Positions 1-11,534 of a stretch of DNA of 64,000 nt are shown piece after piece. The position numbers and the translations under genes are program-made. Source of the DNA: Zeugodacus cucurbitae (taxonomy: Eukaryota > Arthropoda > Insecta > Diptera > Tephritidae). The stretch covers positions 24,799,501-24,863,500 of the forward strand of contig NC_071671.1 of the NCBI RefSeq assembly GCF_028554725.1, written 5' to 3'. The notes beneath the pieces are model-generated. The model was not told the DNA's origin. It saw only the letters and a program-made list of their open reading frames with translations, and made no database searches. The stretch's first letter is position 1; every line of letters begins with the position of its first letter.

Positions 1-3000
1 GCAACATAACTACCTACAAGGAACTCTGTTCGCTCGCTTCCGATCTCAATCAACCCGAAATGGTCTATCAATTCATGCAATTAGCCAATCACAATGCCGC
101 TTGGACCAGTAAATTGGGTGCTGCTTTCGGTTTGAAATCTATTAGCGCTGATTCGAAAGCCAAAATGCAACCCTATCTCGGCAAAATCATACCGCGCCTG
201 TATCGCTACAAATACGATCCAACACCGAAAATACAAAATTCAATGATTTCCATTTGGGATTCGGTTGTCAGTGATCCGAAGGAGTCTGTGGAGAAGTATT
301 ATTGGGAGATTTTGAGAGAAATATTGGACAATTTAACCTTCACCGAGTGGCGTGTGCGCATCGCTTGTTGTTTGGCGGTGCGTGATTTGCTCAAACGTCC
401 GAATGGTTTGCGCTTGCGCAGTGATGAAAGGAAATTGGATGCCATTCGTCAGAGTAAGGCTGAAAATGAGCAGAATAAAAGTGCTGGCGGCACAGCTATG
501 GAAGTGGGTAAGTTTCACAGACACGCTCACTTGTCATATAATTAAATTTCGCCTTTTTAGTGGTTAATTAAATTATTCAGAAAGATATTCATAAAAAATG
601 AGTATCCCATGTTAGTTTGGTATGCTTGATATAAGATTTAAAAAATGGGGATAACCGTAATATATATTTCTCTTTCCCCCTATATACTATCTGTATATAG
701 TAACGGGATTTGATATCAAAAATGAATGAAATCGGTGTTTTTCTACACCTAGCCACCATATAAGGAATATAAGGATCACGATACTTCCGGTTTACCATTC
801 ATCATAAAGTTTATATATTATCGGATTATATTTGAGGTTCTACAGTAGAATTTAGTGAGTATGTTATTCATACCATATCTTCGCCTAGTTCCCTTTTAAC
901 AAAAATAATTATCTCTATATTTCCGGTTGACCTTATTTCGTATATTTCGGTATTTTACATCATTATAAATTTATCATACCCTCCATATTTTTCTCTCATC
1001 TATCTTCCGAAATATGCGAGAGCGTTTAAAATTGGGTTCCGCTCGAAGTTCGAGTATATATTATTTAATAATAATTTCACCTTGTACTTGCCAGATGAAA
1101 TACCCGAACCGGAACTGCAGGAGTTGTGGGCTCAACTGTTTCGCGTCATGGACGACATACATGAGGGCACGCGTTTGGCAGCACAAGGATCCGTTATGTT
1201 TTTGAGCAAAGTGAGTTGGAAGTTTTCTACTTGAAATTCTTTAAATTTTTATCTCTTGAATGAATGTATTTTTTAATAAAAATTTATTATATTTTTTATT
1301 CAAAAACTATTTTTTTTTATTTATTTTAATTTTTACTTTTTTCGATTTTTCATTTAAATTTTTTACTTTATTTTTTTCATAATTTATTTATATTTTTATT
1401 TTGTTTTAATTTTTTTGTAGAAACTGTATTTTTTATTTTATATAATTATTTTAATTTTTATTTTATTTTCTTTAATTTAAAATTTAAAATTTTAGTTTAA
1501 GTAAATTTTTTTACAAAAAAAAAAATAGTTTAACTTATTATTATTATTTTATATTTGTATATGTTTTAAAAATATTTCTTTTAATTTGTTTAGTTTAAAT
1601 TTTTTTTAATTATTTAATTTTTTTTCTTTTTTAATTCATTTTTATTTTATTTTTTTTTTATAATTTTTAATTAAAATATTTTTTGAACATTTTTTTGTAT
1701 ATTATATTTTTAATTTCAAAAATTTATTTCACGTATTTTCACCTTCTACTTCAGCTCTGCGTCTCAGCCGCCTCATCCAATCACGGCAAATCCGGTCTGG
1801 CTGTGGCCTCTTCCATTTTACCGCTACTACTACAGACTGGCGTTACACATACCGTCGCCGATATACGTAAAATCAGTATTCGTACAATTTCGGAAATGAT
1901 CGACTCATCGGGTTCATTAATTGCGCCACATTTACCCATGTTGATACCGTGTCTACTGAAGGCCACCGGTGAGGTGGAAAACTCGAAGTTATCATATTTA
2001 TCAACACGCCTGGGTGCCGATAATGAGGCACAAGAAGCTGTGGACACAGTGCGCGCTGAGGCCGCTAAATCGCATCACACCATGGAATCGATATCGAAGG
2101 TGACCTTGAGCTTTTGTGTAATGTAATAAATGTTTTCATAATGTTTATTATCTCTCTCTCTCCCTTTCTCTCTCCCACTGCAGTGCATGCGTTATATAGA
2201 TTACAAAGTGCTTGAAGAGATGACCCCCAGTGTTTTGGAGTTGATCAAAACGAATATTATTTTAGGCACGAAGATTGCTTGCGCGCATTTCGTTTGTTTG
2301 GTGGGTTTCGAATTTGATTTATTGTATATTTTTTTAATATTTTTTTATTTATATTTTATTGAATTTACGAAAAATTGCAGATAAGCATACGTGTTGGCAA
2401 AGAAATGTCGCCGCTTGTCGGAAAATATCTCGCTGCATGCTTTGTGGGCCTGAAAGATCACAATGCAACCGTGCGCAAATACTACGCGAATGCGGTGGGC
2501 CATTTGGTGGGCATAGCAAAGGTGATTTAGACTTAAAAAAATAATGTTATATTTTTATTATACAAACTAACTGTTTTACTTATACATATATAGGAGAAGT
2601 CAATTAAGAATCTCTTCGTCAAGCTCGATGAACTCTACATGGAGAATTCCGGCAATCGTTCGGTGCCACTCGCCATACAAGCGATTAATAAGCGCCACAA
2701 TGATTTGCTCAAGGACTACCTAGACGATGTCTTGCCGCTGGCGTTCTTCGCTAAGCACGAGGAACCCAACGATGAAAACAAATCGAATATTGAGCTGTGG
2801 AAGGAGTTGTGGAATGAGATTAGTCCCGGCGATGCCGGCATACGTATGAATTTGCATGTGATCATACCGAAGCTGGAGAAATCGCTGGATGAGGCCAGCT
2901 GGCTGCGTAAGACACAAGCCGGCAATGCCATACACACGATTGCTATGCGTCTCAGCGGCACCATAGAGGCGGAGCAGCGCCTGCGTTTAATCAATCTGCT

Positions 3001-3934
3001 GCTCGGCGAGTTGCAAGGCCGCACATTCAAGGGTAAGGAGCGGCTGTTACAAGCGTTGGCCGCTTTGTGCAAGGGACTCGATCGTCATCATGAGATTAAC
3101 GCACGCATAGTGGATGCTGCGATGCGTGAATGCCGCAAAGAGGAGCCGCAATATCGCACGTTGGCGCTGCAAGCGTTGGGCGATATACTGGAAGAGCTGG
3201 AGGTGGATCGTTTCGAGGAGGTTTACAATCTGATCTGGTACTTGCTGGAGGAGAAGGAGTTGCGTAAGGAGGAGAGTGAAGGGGTTGGCGAGAAGACACT
3301 CACCGCCGATGAGCGCAATAAACGCGCCACCATTTTCAATAAACTCAAGGAGACTGTCTGCGAGACTTTGGGCAAGTCATGGCCCAAGCATGGCGTCGAA
3401 ACGCAGTATAAATATCAGTTGCAGTTCGTCGAGCGCTGCTTGTTGTGTCTGCGCAGCAGCACACGTCCCGTTCAGGTGAGCTTATTGGGCGCGCTAAGCA
3501 AGTTTGTGGAGCGTTTGTGCGTGTTTGCGAGCGATAGTGCACCGCCCGCGCTGGAGGGCAATCAAGAGAAGAAGGTGAAGGTGGACAATTGTGAGGCGCG
3601 TGATATGATTGTGGAGAAAATCTGCAATCAAGTGCTATCGGCGGTGATTTATGCATCGGGTGCGTATAACAAAGTGAAGAAATATTAAAATTATAATGTT
3701 ATATCTTTATTTTTAGGTCTGCCACACACCGGCCTCAAGAAGGAATCTCTCAATATTGTATTAGTGCTCATTAAACGCTTAACAGATGCCAAAGACAAGA
3801 AGAATCTAACGCTGGTGAAGAGCGCTTTCGAAGAGAATTTGGCGAATTTCCAAAAGGATCCAACACCTGAAGTACGCTGTCGCGTCAACGATATTGAGGA
3901 GAAATTCAGCAAGTTCACTTTCAAGGACGATTGA
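1..3934 (+). CDS. Ecm29: Ecm29 proteasome adaptor, C-terminal part (7 exons)
   Basis: Ecm29 is a large HEAT-repeat scaffold that binds the 26S proteasome, tethers the 19S regulator to the 20S core and acts in proteasome quality control and localisation. Coding exons read in one consistent frame: 3-507, 1095-1210, 1755-2099, 2184-2300, 2381-2521, 2594-3659 and 3717-3934. All junctions are GT-AG and phases match, giving 835 residues and a TGA stop. Family full length is roughly 1,850 residues, so this is the C-terminal 45% and the 5' part lies outside the window. Recognisable stretches include NHNAAWTSKLGAAFG near the window start, KYYANAVGHLVGIAK at the end of exon 5, and repeated alpha-helical HEAT-like segments. 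Intron 2 (1211-1754) is almost pure A/T. No frameshift or internal stop is seen, so the gene looks intact. Identity rests on remembered family similarity. Confidence 0.93.
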
Positions 3935-4031
3935 AATACTGTTTGAAGCTGCTAAAATTAACAGTTGACGTCACAAATACTTAAAATACGCATGCATCTA
4001 AAAATATAAAAACACAGACGTGATTTGAATT

Positions 4032-4056
4032 AATAAAAATAAAAAGATTAATAAAA
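4032..4056 (+). terminator. Ecm29 polyadenylation signal
   Basis: AATAAA lies at 4032-4037, about 98 bases after the Ecm29 stop, with a second ATAAAA run at 4050. No other gene lies between. Cleavage would fall just before the dispersed repeat that begins near 4100. Confidence 0.6.
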
Positions 4057-4099
4057 AAGGAAGTGGGCTTTTCATTTTAGCTGATGTTTCCTCTTAATT

Positions 4100-4993
4100 C
4101 TTATGCTCTCGCAACAAAGTTGCTAAAGAGATTATTATAGTTTTGTTCACATAACGGTTGGTTCTAAGTCCTAAAACTAAACGAGTTAGATATATAGGGT
4201 TATATATATCAAAATGATCAGGATAACGCGTAAAGTTCAAATCCGGATGTCTATCTGTCCGTCCGTCCGTGCAAGCTGTAACTTGAGTAAAAACTGCGAT
4301 ATCTTGATGAAACTTGGAAGACGTATTCCTTGGCACCATAAGAAGGTTAAGTTCGAAGATGGCCGTAATGGGACCACTGCCACGCCCACAAAATGGCAAT
4401 AACCGAAAAAATATAAAGAGAAAATATATACTAAGCCATAAATTAAACTTTGAAGTAAAATTTGGTATGAAGAATAGCACTATGAAGGGGCGTATGTGTA
4501 TGTAATTTTTTTGGGGAAGTGAGCGTGGCCCCGCCCGCCCTACTAAAATTTTTGATAAATACTAAAGCTATGTCAAGGAAATTTTCTAGAGTCTTTTATT
4601 TTAGATACTACCTTATACAGTCCAAAAATGGAGGAAATCGGATTATAACCACGTCCACCTCCCATACAAAAGTTATATTGAAAACTACTAAAAATGCTTT
4701 AATTCAGTAAGGAAACCCAGAAGCCTTAAATTTCATTATAAAGATGGTACAGAAGTGCTGCACTCAAAATGGTATACAAAATTTTAAATGGGGGTGGTTC
4801 CGCCCACTTATGGGTAAAAAACCATTTATCCGAAACTACTCGACCAATTTCAATGAAATTCGGTTCATAATATCTTCCTAGCTTTCCAATAATATGTTGT
4901 GAAAATAGTCCAAATCGGTTCACAACCACGCCTATTTCGCATATACCAGAACTTTGAAGTCGGTCTGAATAGTTTACTTTACAATATATAAGT
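4100..4993 (+). mobile_element. Dispersed HINE-like repeat, copy 1 (3' truncated)
   Basis: It starts with the family's left hairpin (GCTCTCGCAACAAAGTTGC and following), then a GTCC microsatellite (GTCCGTCCGTCCGTGCAAGC near 4259), then the conserved body with GC-rich boxes, and ends at ACTTTACAATATATAAG. The terminal tail with the GTTCGG hairpin is missing. The repeat is noncoding; short ORFs within it recur in other copies and are not genes. It sits about 165 bases downstream of the Ecm29 stop. The family is described under the finding on its architecture. Confidence 0.85.
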
Positions 4994-5031
4994 TAAACAC
5001 CGTTTTTTGGGGTTATGTCAAAAGCCTGGTG

Positions 5032-5112
5032 TGACGGGGTTAAATGGAACTCGGATTCAGCGACCCCAAAAACATAAGGTATACATAGTAAAACCCACAT
5101 GTCAGAAAAAAA
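5032..5112 (+). repeat. Short dispersed repeat B, copy 1
   Basis: This stretch, with core motifs GATTCAGCGACC and CAAAAACATAAGG, recurs with scattered mismatches at 58,369-58,447. It directly follows the truncated HINE-like repeat. The element type is unknown, and no ends or target duplications can be defined from two copies. Confidence 0.6.
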
Positions 5113-5329
5113 TTTTTTTGTGTGACTGTGTAACCGTTAACTCTTATAATTCATAACATACCATTCCAAACAGGGTAACATTGTCGAAAAGACAGCTTAT
5201 AACTGGATAAAAGCCGTGTCAATTTCGGTACCGCAGAACGGACTGTAGTAGATGGACTGGGTCCATTGCAGACATTGAGCTCGGGTTGCATAGCGAAACT
5301 AGAGTCCCCTTGCGCAATTTCGCTCTGGA

Positions 5330-5560
5330 TACTGTAGGAAGGTTAAGTCCTATTTATTCGGTCTAGACTCCGAATCCAATATATGTTCTACATGCAAAGA
5401 GTCTCTCATTGCGACTAACCACCTCTGAGAACGCCCAATTAACCTAATTTATATACTACCCCTTCCGTTCTGGTCCGACCCCGTCGAAAAAGTCCGTTTC
5501 CAGTGTCATCAGGGTTAGATGACTCCGATGACAATTAATTTATGATTACCACTTTAACCA
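5330..5560 (+). pseudogene. Decayed jockey-like non-LTR retrotransposon fragment (pol C-terminus)
   Basis: With frameshifts, the + strand reads like the end of a jockey-type polymerase: a CxxC...NHL zinc-knuckle-like stretch (CSTCKESLIATNHL around 5378-5425), then a tail resembling FWSDPVE around 5470. In intact relatives this motif sits a few residues before the stop. Here it contains stops and shifts, so it is a dead fragment. The sequence from 5126 to 5330 is probably more of the same element but is too decayed to read. Clade assignment is from memory. Confidence 0.55.
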
Positions 5561-5699
5561 GGGTCAGCAACAATAAACGACAAAACTCGGTCAACAGTCG
5601 CTCTACTAACCCAGAGTTCCTATTAAGACGAAGTTTGAATCTTTAAACTACGGTTATCATTATTCCTAAATGTATGTATGTGATTGGCGTTGCAACCGT

Positions 5700-7106
5700 T
5701 TAGCCGGTTATAGCCGAATCGACGATAGTGCGCCACCTGTCTCTCTCCTTCGCAGCTCGGCGCCAGTTGGAGATCCCAAGTGTAACCAGGTCGCTCTCCA
5801 CCTGGTCCCTCCAACGGAGTGGAGGCCTTCCCCTTCCTCGGCTTCCTCCGGCGGGTACTGCATCGAACACTTTCAGGGCTGGAGTGTTTTCGTCCATTCG
5901 GACAACATGACCTAGCCAGCGTAGCCGCTGTCTTTTTATTCGCTGAACTATGTCAATGTCGTCGTATAACTCGTACAGCTCATCGTTCCATCGTCTGCGG
6001 TATTCGCCGTTGCCAATGTTCTGAGGACCATAAATCTTGCGCAAAATTTTCCTCTCGAAAACTCCTAGTGTCGTCTCATCTGATGTTGACATCGTCCAAG
6101 CTTCTGCACCGTAAAGCAGGACGGGAATGATAAGCGACTTGTAGAGCTTGATTTTGGTTCGTCGAGAGAGAACTTTACTGTTCAATTGCCTACTCAGTCC
6201 AAAGTAGCACCTGTTGGCAAGAGTTATTCTGCGCTGGATTTCGAGGCTGACATTGTTCGTGTTGTTGATGCTGGTTCCCAGGTATACGAAATTATCTACG
6301 ACCTCGAAGTTATGACTGTCAACAGTGACGTGGGAGCCAAGACGCGAATGCGCCGACTGTTTGTTTGATGACAGGAGATATTTCGTCTTGTCCTCATTCA
6401 CCTCCAGACCCATTTGCTTCGCCTCCTTATCCATGCGGGAAAAAGCAGAACAAACGGCGCGGTTGTTGCTTCCGATGATATCAATATCATCGGCGTACGC
6501 CAGGAGCTGTACACTCTTGTAGAAGATTGTACCTTCTCGGTTTAGCTCTGCAGCTCTTATAATTTTTTCCAGCATCAGGTTAAAGAAGTCGCACGATAGT
6601 GAGTCACCTTGTCTGAAACCTCGTTTGGTATCGAACGGCTCGGAGAGGTCCTTCCCAATCATGACGGAGCTTTTGGTGTTGCTCAACGTCAATTTACACA
6701 GCCGTATTAGTTTTGCGGGGATACCAAATTCAGACATCGCGGCGTAAAGGCAACTCCTTTTCGTGCTGTCGAAAGCAGCTTTAAAATCGACAAAAAGGTG
6801 GTGTGTGTCGATCCTCTTTTCTCGGGTCTTTTCCAAGATTTGGCGCATGGTGAATATCTGGTCAGTTGTCGATTTTCCAGGTCTAAAGCCACACTGATAA
6901 GGTCCAATCAGTTTGTTGACGGTGGGCTTTAGTCTTTCACACGATACGCTCGATAGAACCTTGTATGCGATATTTAGGAGGCTGATCCCACGGTAATTGG
7001 CGCAGATTGTGGGATCTCCCTTTTTCTGGATTGGGCAGAGCACACTGAGATTCCAATCGTCAGGCATGCTTTCTTCCGACCATATTCTGCAAAGAAGCTG
7101 ATGCAT
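5700..7106 (-). pseudogene. RTE-like element: reverse transcriptase region
   Basis: The 468-residue open frame contains RT blocks in order: [20 protein letters not shown] (block A, catalytic D), RGFRQGDSLS (block B), and LLAYADDIDIIG (block C, YADD catalytic pair). A C-terminal segment follows with RLRWLGHVVRM and GRGRPPLRWRDQ, typical of RTE-like elements. Only the junction to the upstream endonuclease is broken, so the RT portion has few lesions and the insertion is relatively young. It is a parasitic element rather than a host gene. Confidence 0.88.
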
Positions 7107-7114
7107 GCACCTTA

Positions 7115-8503
7115 TCAGTTCTTCGCCGCCGTATTTGAATAGTTCTGCCGGTAATCTATCGGCCCCGCTGCTTTGTTGTTCTTCAAGCGGGTAATTGCTA
7201 TTCGAATTTCTTCATGGTCGGGTAATGGAACATCTGTTCCATCGTCATCGATTGGGGGATCGGGTTCGCCATCTCCTGTTGTTGTACTCTCACTGCCATT
7301 CAGCAGGTCGGAGAAGTGTTCCCTCCATAATCCCAGTATGCCCTGGACATCGGTTACCAGATTACCACCTTGGTCTCTACATGAGGATGCTCCGGTCTTG
7401 AAACCTTCGTTAAGTCGCTTCATTTTTTCATAAAATTTTCGAGCATTCCCTCTGTCTGCCAGCTTCTCAAGCTCTTCGTACTCACGCATTTCGGCCTCTT
7501 TCTTTTTTTGTCTGCAAATGCGTCTCGCTTCCCTCTTCAGCTCTCGGTATCTATCCCATCCCGCACGTGTTGTGGTCGTTTGCAATGTTGCGAGGTAGGC
7601 AGTCTGTTTTCTCTCCGCTGCGAGACGGCCCTCCTCATCGTACCAGCTTGTTTTTTGTCGTTGCCGAAAGCCAATTGTTTCGGCTGCAGCGGTACGCAGT
7701 GAGTTTGAGATGCCGTTCCACAGTTCCCTTATACCGAGATGCTGATGAGTGCTCTCAGAGAGCAGGAGTGCAAGTCGAGTAGAGTATTTCGTGGCTGTCT
7801 GTTGCGATTGCAGCTTTTCGACGTCGAACCTTCCTTGTGTTTGTTGACGGGCATTCTTTGCTGCACAGAGGCGGGTGCGTATCTTCGCTGCGACCAGATA
7901 ATGGTCCGAGTCTATATTTGGTCCTCGGAGCGTACGCACGTCTAAAACACAGGAGACATGTCTTCCGTCTATCACAACGTGATCGATTTGGTTCCGCGTG
8001 TTTCGATCAGGAGACAGCCAAGTAGCTTGATGTATTTTCTTATGCTGGAATCTGGTACTACAGACGACCATATTTCGGGCCCCAGCGAAGTCGATCAGCC
8101 TCAGGCCGTTTGGCGATGTTTCGTCATGGAGGCTGAATTTTCCGACTGTTGTGCCAAAGACACCTTCTTTACCCACCCTGGCGTTAAAATCACCAAGCAC
8201 GACTTTTACATCGTGGCGGGGGCAGCGCTCATAGGTGCGTTCTAGGCGCTCATAGAAAGCATCTTTGGTCACATCTTCCTTCTCTTCCGTTGGGGCGTGG
8301 GCGCAAATCAGCGATATGTTGAAGAACCTCGCTTTGATGCGGATTGTGGCTAGACGTTCATCCACCGGGGTGAATGCCAGGACTCTGCGACGGAGTCTCT
8401 CTCCCACCACAAATCCAACACCAAATTTGCGCTCCTTTATATGGCCGCTGTAGTAGATGTCACAAGGACCCACCTTCTTCCGTCCTTGTCCCGCCCATCG
8501 CAA
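7115..8503 (-). pseudogene. RTE-like element: apurinic/apyrimidinic-type endonuclease region
   Basis: The 462-residue reading frame has the exonuclease-endonuclease-phosphatase fold signatures VVLGDFNARVG (catalytic D and N) and the C-terminal SDHYLVAAKIR motif with its catalytic D-H pair. After a basic linker it reaches KNNKAAG, the usual start of the RT domain, then runs out of frame and stops. Intact members begin with an N-terminal strand carrying the first catalytic residues. That part is absent, so the endonuclease cannot be functional. The first Met at 8503 is internal to the original protein. Confidence 0.85.
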
Positions 8504-8508
8504 TTTTT

Positions 8509-11400
8509 TTATTATTTTATTCCTAAAAGATAGATAAATAAGCTTGATAGATTCAATTTCTCTCGAAGATCATCTTTCGAACTTTGTAAATATCTAGTTT
8601 ACCGAGTTTAATAAGACTCGACGTATGCACCGAACCGAAAGAAGAAATTATGTCTAGACGACCTTTAATTAGCTCCAGCGAAATCGTGAAGTCATAGAAA
8701 TCATGCCAAGAAAGCAAGCAGACAGAGAGTGAAAGTGTTTGTAGGTACCACCGTTTGTCAGATCTCTGTACTCAAACGGATCTGGCTTTCTAGCCGCGTG
8801 AGCTCTGACTCTCCGCAGACATTTTTCCAATTATTTTATGTTAGTACAACAACACCCATCAGTCAACAACAGGGCTAATTTACCACACCTTCGTATTAGT
8901 TTGTATGTCTCTAACCTTATAATGCGATATGCGATAACCTCACGCGAAATTAGGCAAAGCAGAAGCTGTGTGCCAAATTATAAAATACAAAACACACACA
9001 GGTTTGCAAAAACAAAGAAAATACATAAAATATTTTCTAAACATGTGCCATAAATTATAATCACTTCTTGCACGCAAACTTCTATATGTTATATGTTTTT
9101 GTTATTGTTGAATTGATAGCGTTTTAGCGTACTGACCGATTGACTGACATACTAATTTATATTAATTAATAAGTACGATTATAGAGGCGTGATTAAAAAA
9201 GCCATTGACAGGCGATGAACGCAAGACGACGCGACTTAAAATCATTTAAATACTTAAATATATAAGTCTCTATAGTGATAAAGCGAGTTTTGAAGAAGCA
9301 TTAAAATAAGCAGAATTAGTAAGTAAGTACCGACGTGGTATTTGATACATAATAGTATATAAGACAGATAATTCTAAAAGACACAAATACTCATTAAACA
9401 TTACAGCCTCCGATATTCAGAACACTCGTCGAGCAATTTTCGGTGATCTCGGGGTCGATCGTTATTATGAAAATAACTTCAAATGATCTTCTGAGTTTAA
9501 AATACCGAAAGATTTTAGCCACCGGCTCCATAAAAAAGGAAACAATATACATACATTTTTCTTACCGCCGTTTTTCAACCGTGAGAATACCTGAGACTCG
9601 AAAATCGATATTCGACTATAGATGACATTTCTTAAATTTAGTTCAGAGGTATTTCATTCTTCAATTCTTTTAGTTGAGATTCCTCTAAGTTACATAAATA
9701 TTAATTATATTACAGCTTACAAGTCAGACTTGAGCTTCGTTTCCGAATAGCAATTGCGTTCTGTACTTTAGCATCTACAAGAGTTAGTTGCAAGAACCGA
9801 TTTTAGGTTATTATTAGATCAGGTCTTGACATTGAGATCACTGAGGAAGAATACTATATTCTTTAGGTGTGTTTATGGCAGACAGGTCGAAATATTCCTT
9901 AAATTTGGTATAAGTGAATTTAGCAAATATCTTCTTGATTCAATGTTCCTTCCAAAGAAAAATTAACTTCGGTAGCTGGAAAAAGATAAAAGATAATGGA
10001 AATTGAATGGAGAAAATTTCGAGACATAAGGAAAAAGAAAGCAGTAAAGAACTTCGTAACGCTACCAAATCTTCAAAGGCGGGTCATGGTTTTATCATCC
10101 AAGATTACAAAAAACACAGAAGACTTCTTGAATGATGTTGTCTTAAATCCGACTCATTTCGAGATCATAGAATACCTTAAGCCTACAACAGTCTCCCTAT
10201 CAAACGCGAATTCAACATAACTCCACTTAACTGCACAAAAGTAAATAGTAAGCTAAGTAACTGAAAAATTCCCTACAGAGCACTTAAGTAGCTGTCATAA
10301 TTAAATACAGTTCCATCATCCGAACAATTAGCGATCACGCACGTCTGATATTATAATATATTAAAATTATATTTAAATATTTTTTACGGAAATTTTTTAT
10401 GTAAATAGTACTTTAGTAGTGCTGTAAACTGTTGGGTCTCGTGTTTGCAAGTTCTGATAGGCGTGGCGGAGTTGTTTTTCATTCCGCTATATAACTGTAT
10501 TTGTACGTAGCTTTTGCTTTAGTATTCGTAAATCGGAATTTAATTCGAAAGATTGCTACATGTTCAATTCCTAGCTCTCTAATAGCCCCTGTTTTGAGTA
10601 TCTTCTTTCGAAGATTCTTAATAGTTAATGCTTTAGACCCTATCACGATACTTTTTCGGAACTCTCGATATAAATGGTGTATAGTATATAAATAACAGCA
10701 AATCGTTATATTGAACTTGTGGGGACTAGAACGAGGTCTAAACCCATTTTATATAGCTTTAGAATTATCAGACAAAAATGCACAAAAGGTTGAAGGCATT
10801 GAAAACGGTGTTCTATGCAAAAGTAGGCGTGGTTGTAGCTCAATTTAGCTCATTATCATTTTGCAAAGCAAATGTTATGAACCAAATTTCGTTAAAATCG
10901 GTTAAGTAGTATGCAGTAGTATCTGAAATGTCTTTGTTTTTGAACCGATCCACAAGAAAATTCTCCATATCATTCATATACTAGAGAATATATTTATTAT
11001 CTCATCTTTAGTAATTTCGAAAATAGCCGTTATGCGAGAAGAGGGCGTGGCGTATTAACAAAGCTTTAACAGTTTACAACCCACTATTATTAATTTCATG
11101 ACCACACATGACCCTTCTTTCTAAGTACCATTATTATCTTAGTTAATAACATACTCATTATATATGTATTCCAGTCCCGTTGATAAAGAACGGATGAAAT
11201 TATCTACAAAGCATTTTGCTGCAATATACAGTTTTTATATAGCCTACGCTAGGACGTCTGATGAGCTAAACTCTATATATATTGTAATATATATGCTATA
11301 TTATACACTAATACATAGACACACCAATTACTTGGCAAAAAAAAAAAACGCTGAATGAAAGCGACAGATGATACGTTATCTATTTCTGAGAGGAGTTGAC
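8509..11400. other. Intergenic stretch, no gene seen
   Basis: About 2.9 kb, AT-rich, with no ORF resembling a known protein. A TATATAAG motif at 9355 followed by TCATTAAAC could be a core promoter, but nothing coding follows it. The segment 10,790-11,070 carries degenerate words of the dispersed repeat family (listed separately). Confidence 0.6.
10790..11070 (-). repeat. Degenerate HINE-like repeat fragment
   Basis: Words such as GGCGTGGTTGT, ATGAACCAAATTTCGTTAAA, ATCGGTTAAGTAG and GAGGGCGTGG occur in the same order as in minus-oriented copies of the dispersed repeat, but heavily diverged. No termini can be found. It may be an old copy. Confidence 0.4.
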
Positions 11401-11402
11401 AG

Positions 11403-11440
11403 TATAAAAGCGTTAACGCAAGCGCCGTGGCAAATCAGTC
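11403..11440 (+). promoter_or_regulatory. Core promoter of P450 gene A (TATA + initiator)
   Basis: TATAAAA at 11403-11409 is followed by an arthropod-type initiator TCAGT at 11435-11439, with A+1 at 11437, close to the usual 30-base spacing. The predicted 5' leader would be about 98 bases to the ATG at 11535 and is AT-rich without an upstream stop problem. Confidence 0.55.
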
Positions 11441-11534
11441 GAACAAATACGCGAGTGTTGTAGGCAAATATTAATTAAAAATTTGTTGAAAAAAATATAT
11501 ATTACAATTATAAAAAAAATCGTTGTCGTAAAAA

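Larger units (their letters stand above)
5670..8508 (-). mobile_element. RTE-like non-LTR retrotransposon, 5' truncated, frameshifted
   Basis: This - strand element encodes an endonuclease half (7115-8503) and a reverse transcriptase half (5700-7106). It starts within the endonuclease, so the 5' end is missing. Its 3' end lies near 5670 with a short CATA-type tail. The two halves are in different frames because about one base is missing near 7163, and the amino-acid reading flows across that point if the frame changes. A second fragment of the same family lies at 37,327-37,663. The C-terminus resembles the RTE/BovB group often mis-annotated in insects as craniofacial development protein 2-like. 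Confidence 0.88.

Noticed and set aside
589..798. 69-residue - strand ORF in Ecm29 intron 1
   Set aside because: No recognisable similarity and it lies in an intron. Composition hints at an old repeat, but no termini were found.
9340..9480. TATA-like motif followed by leader-like DNA
   Set aside because: No coding exon or P450-like sequence follows within 2 kb; single TATA words are frequent in AT-rich DNA.
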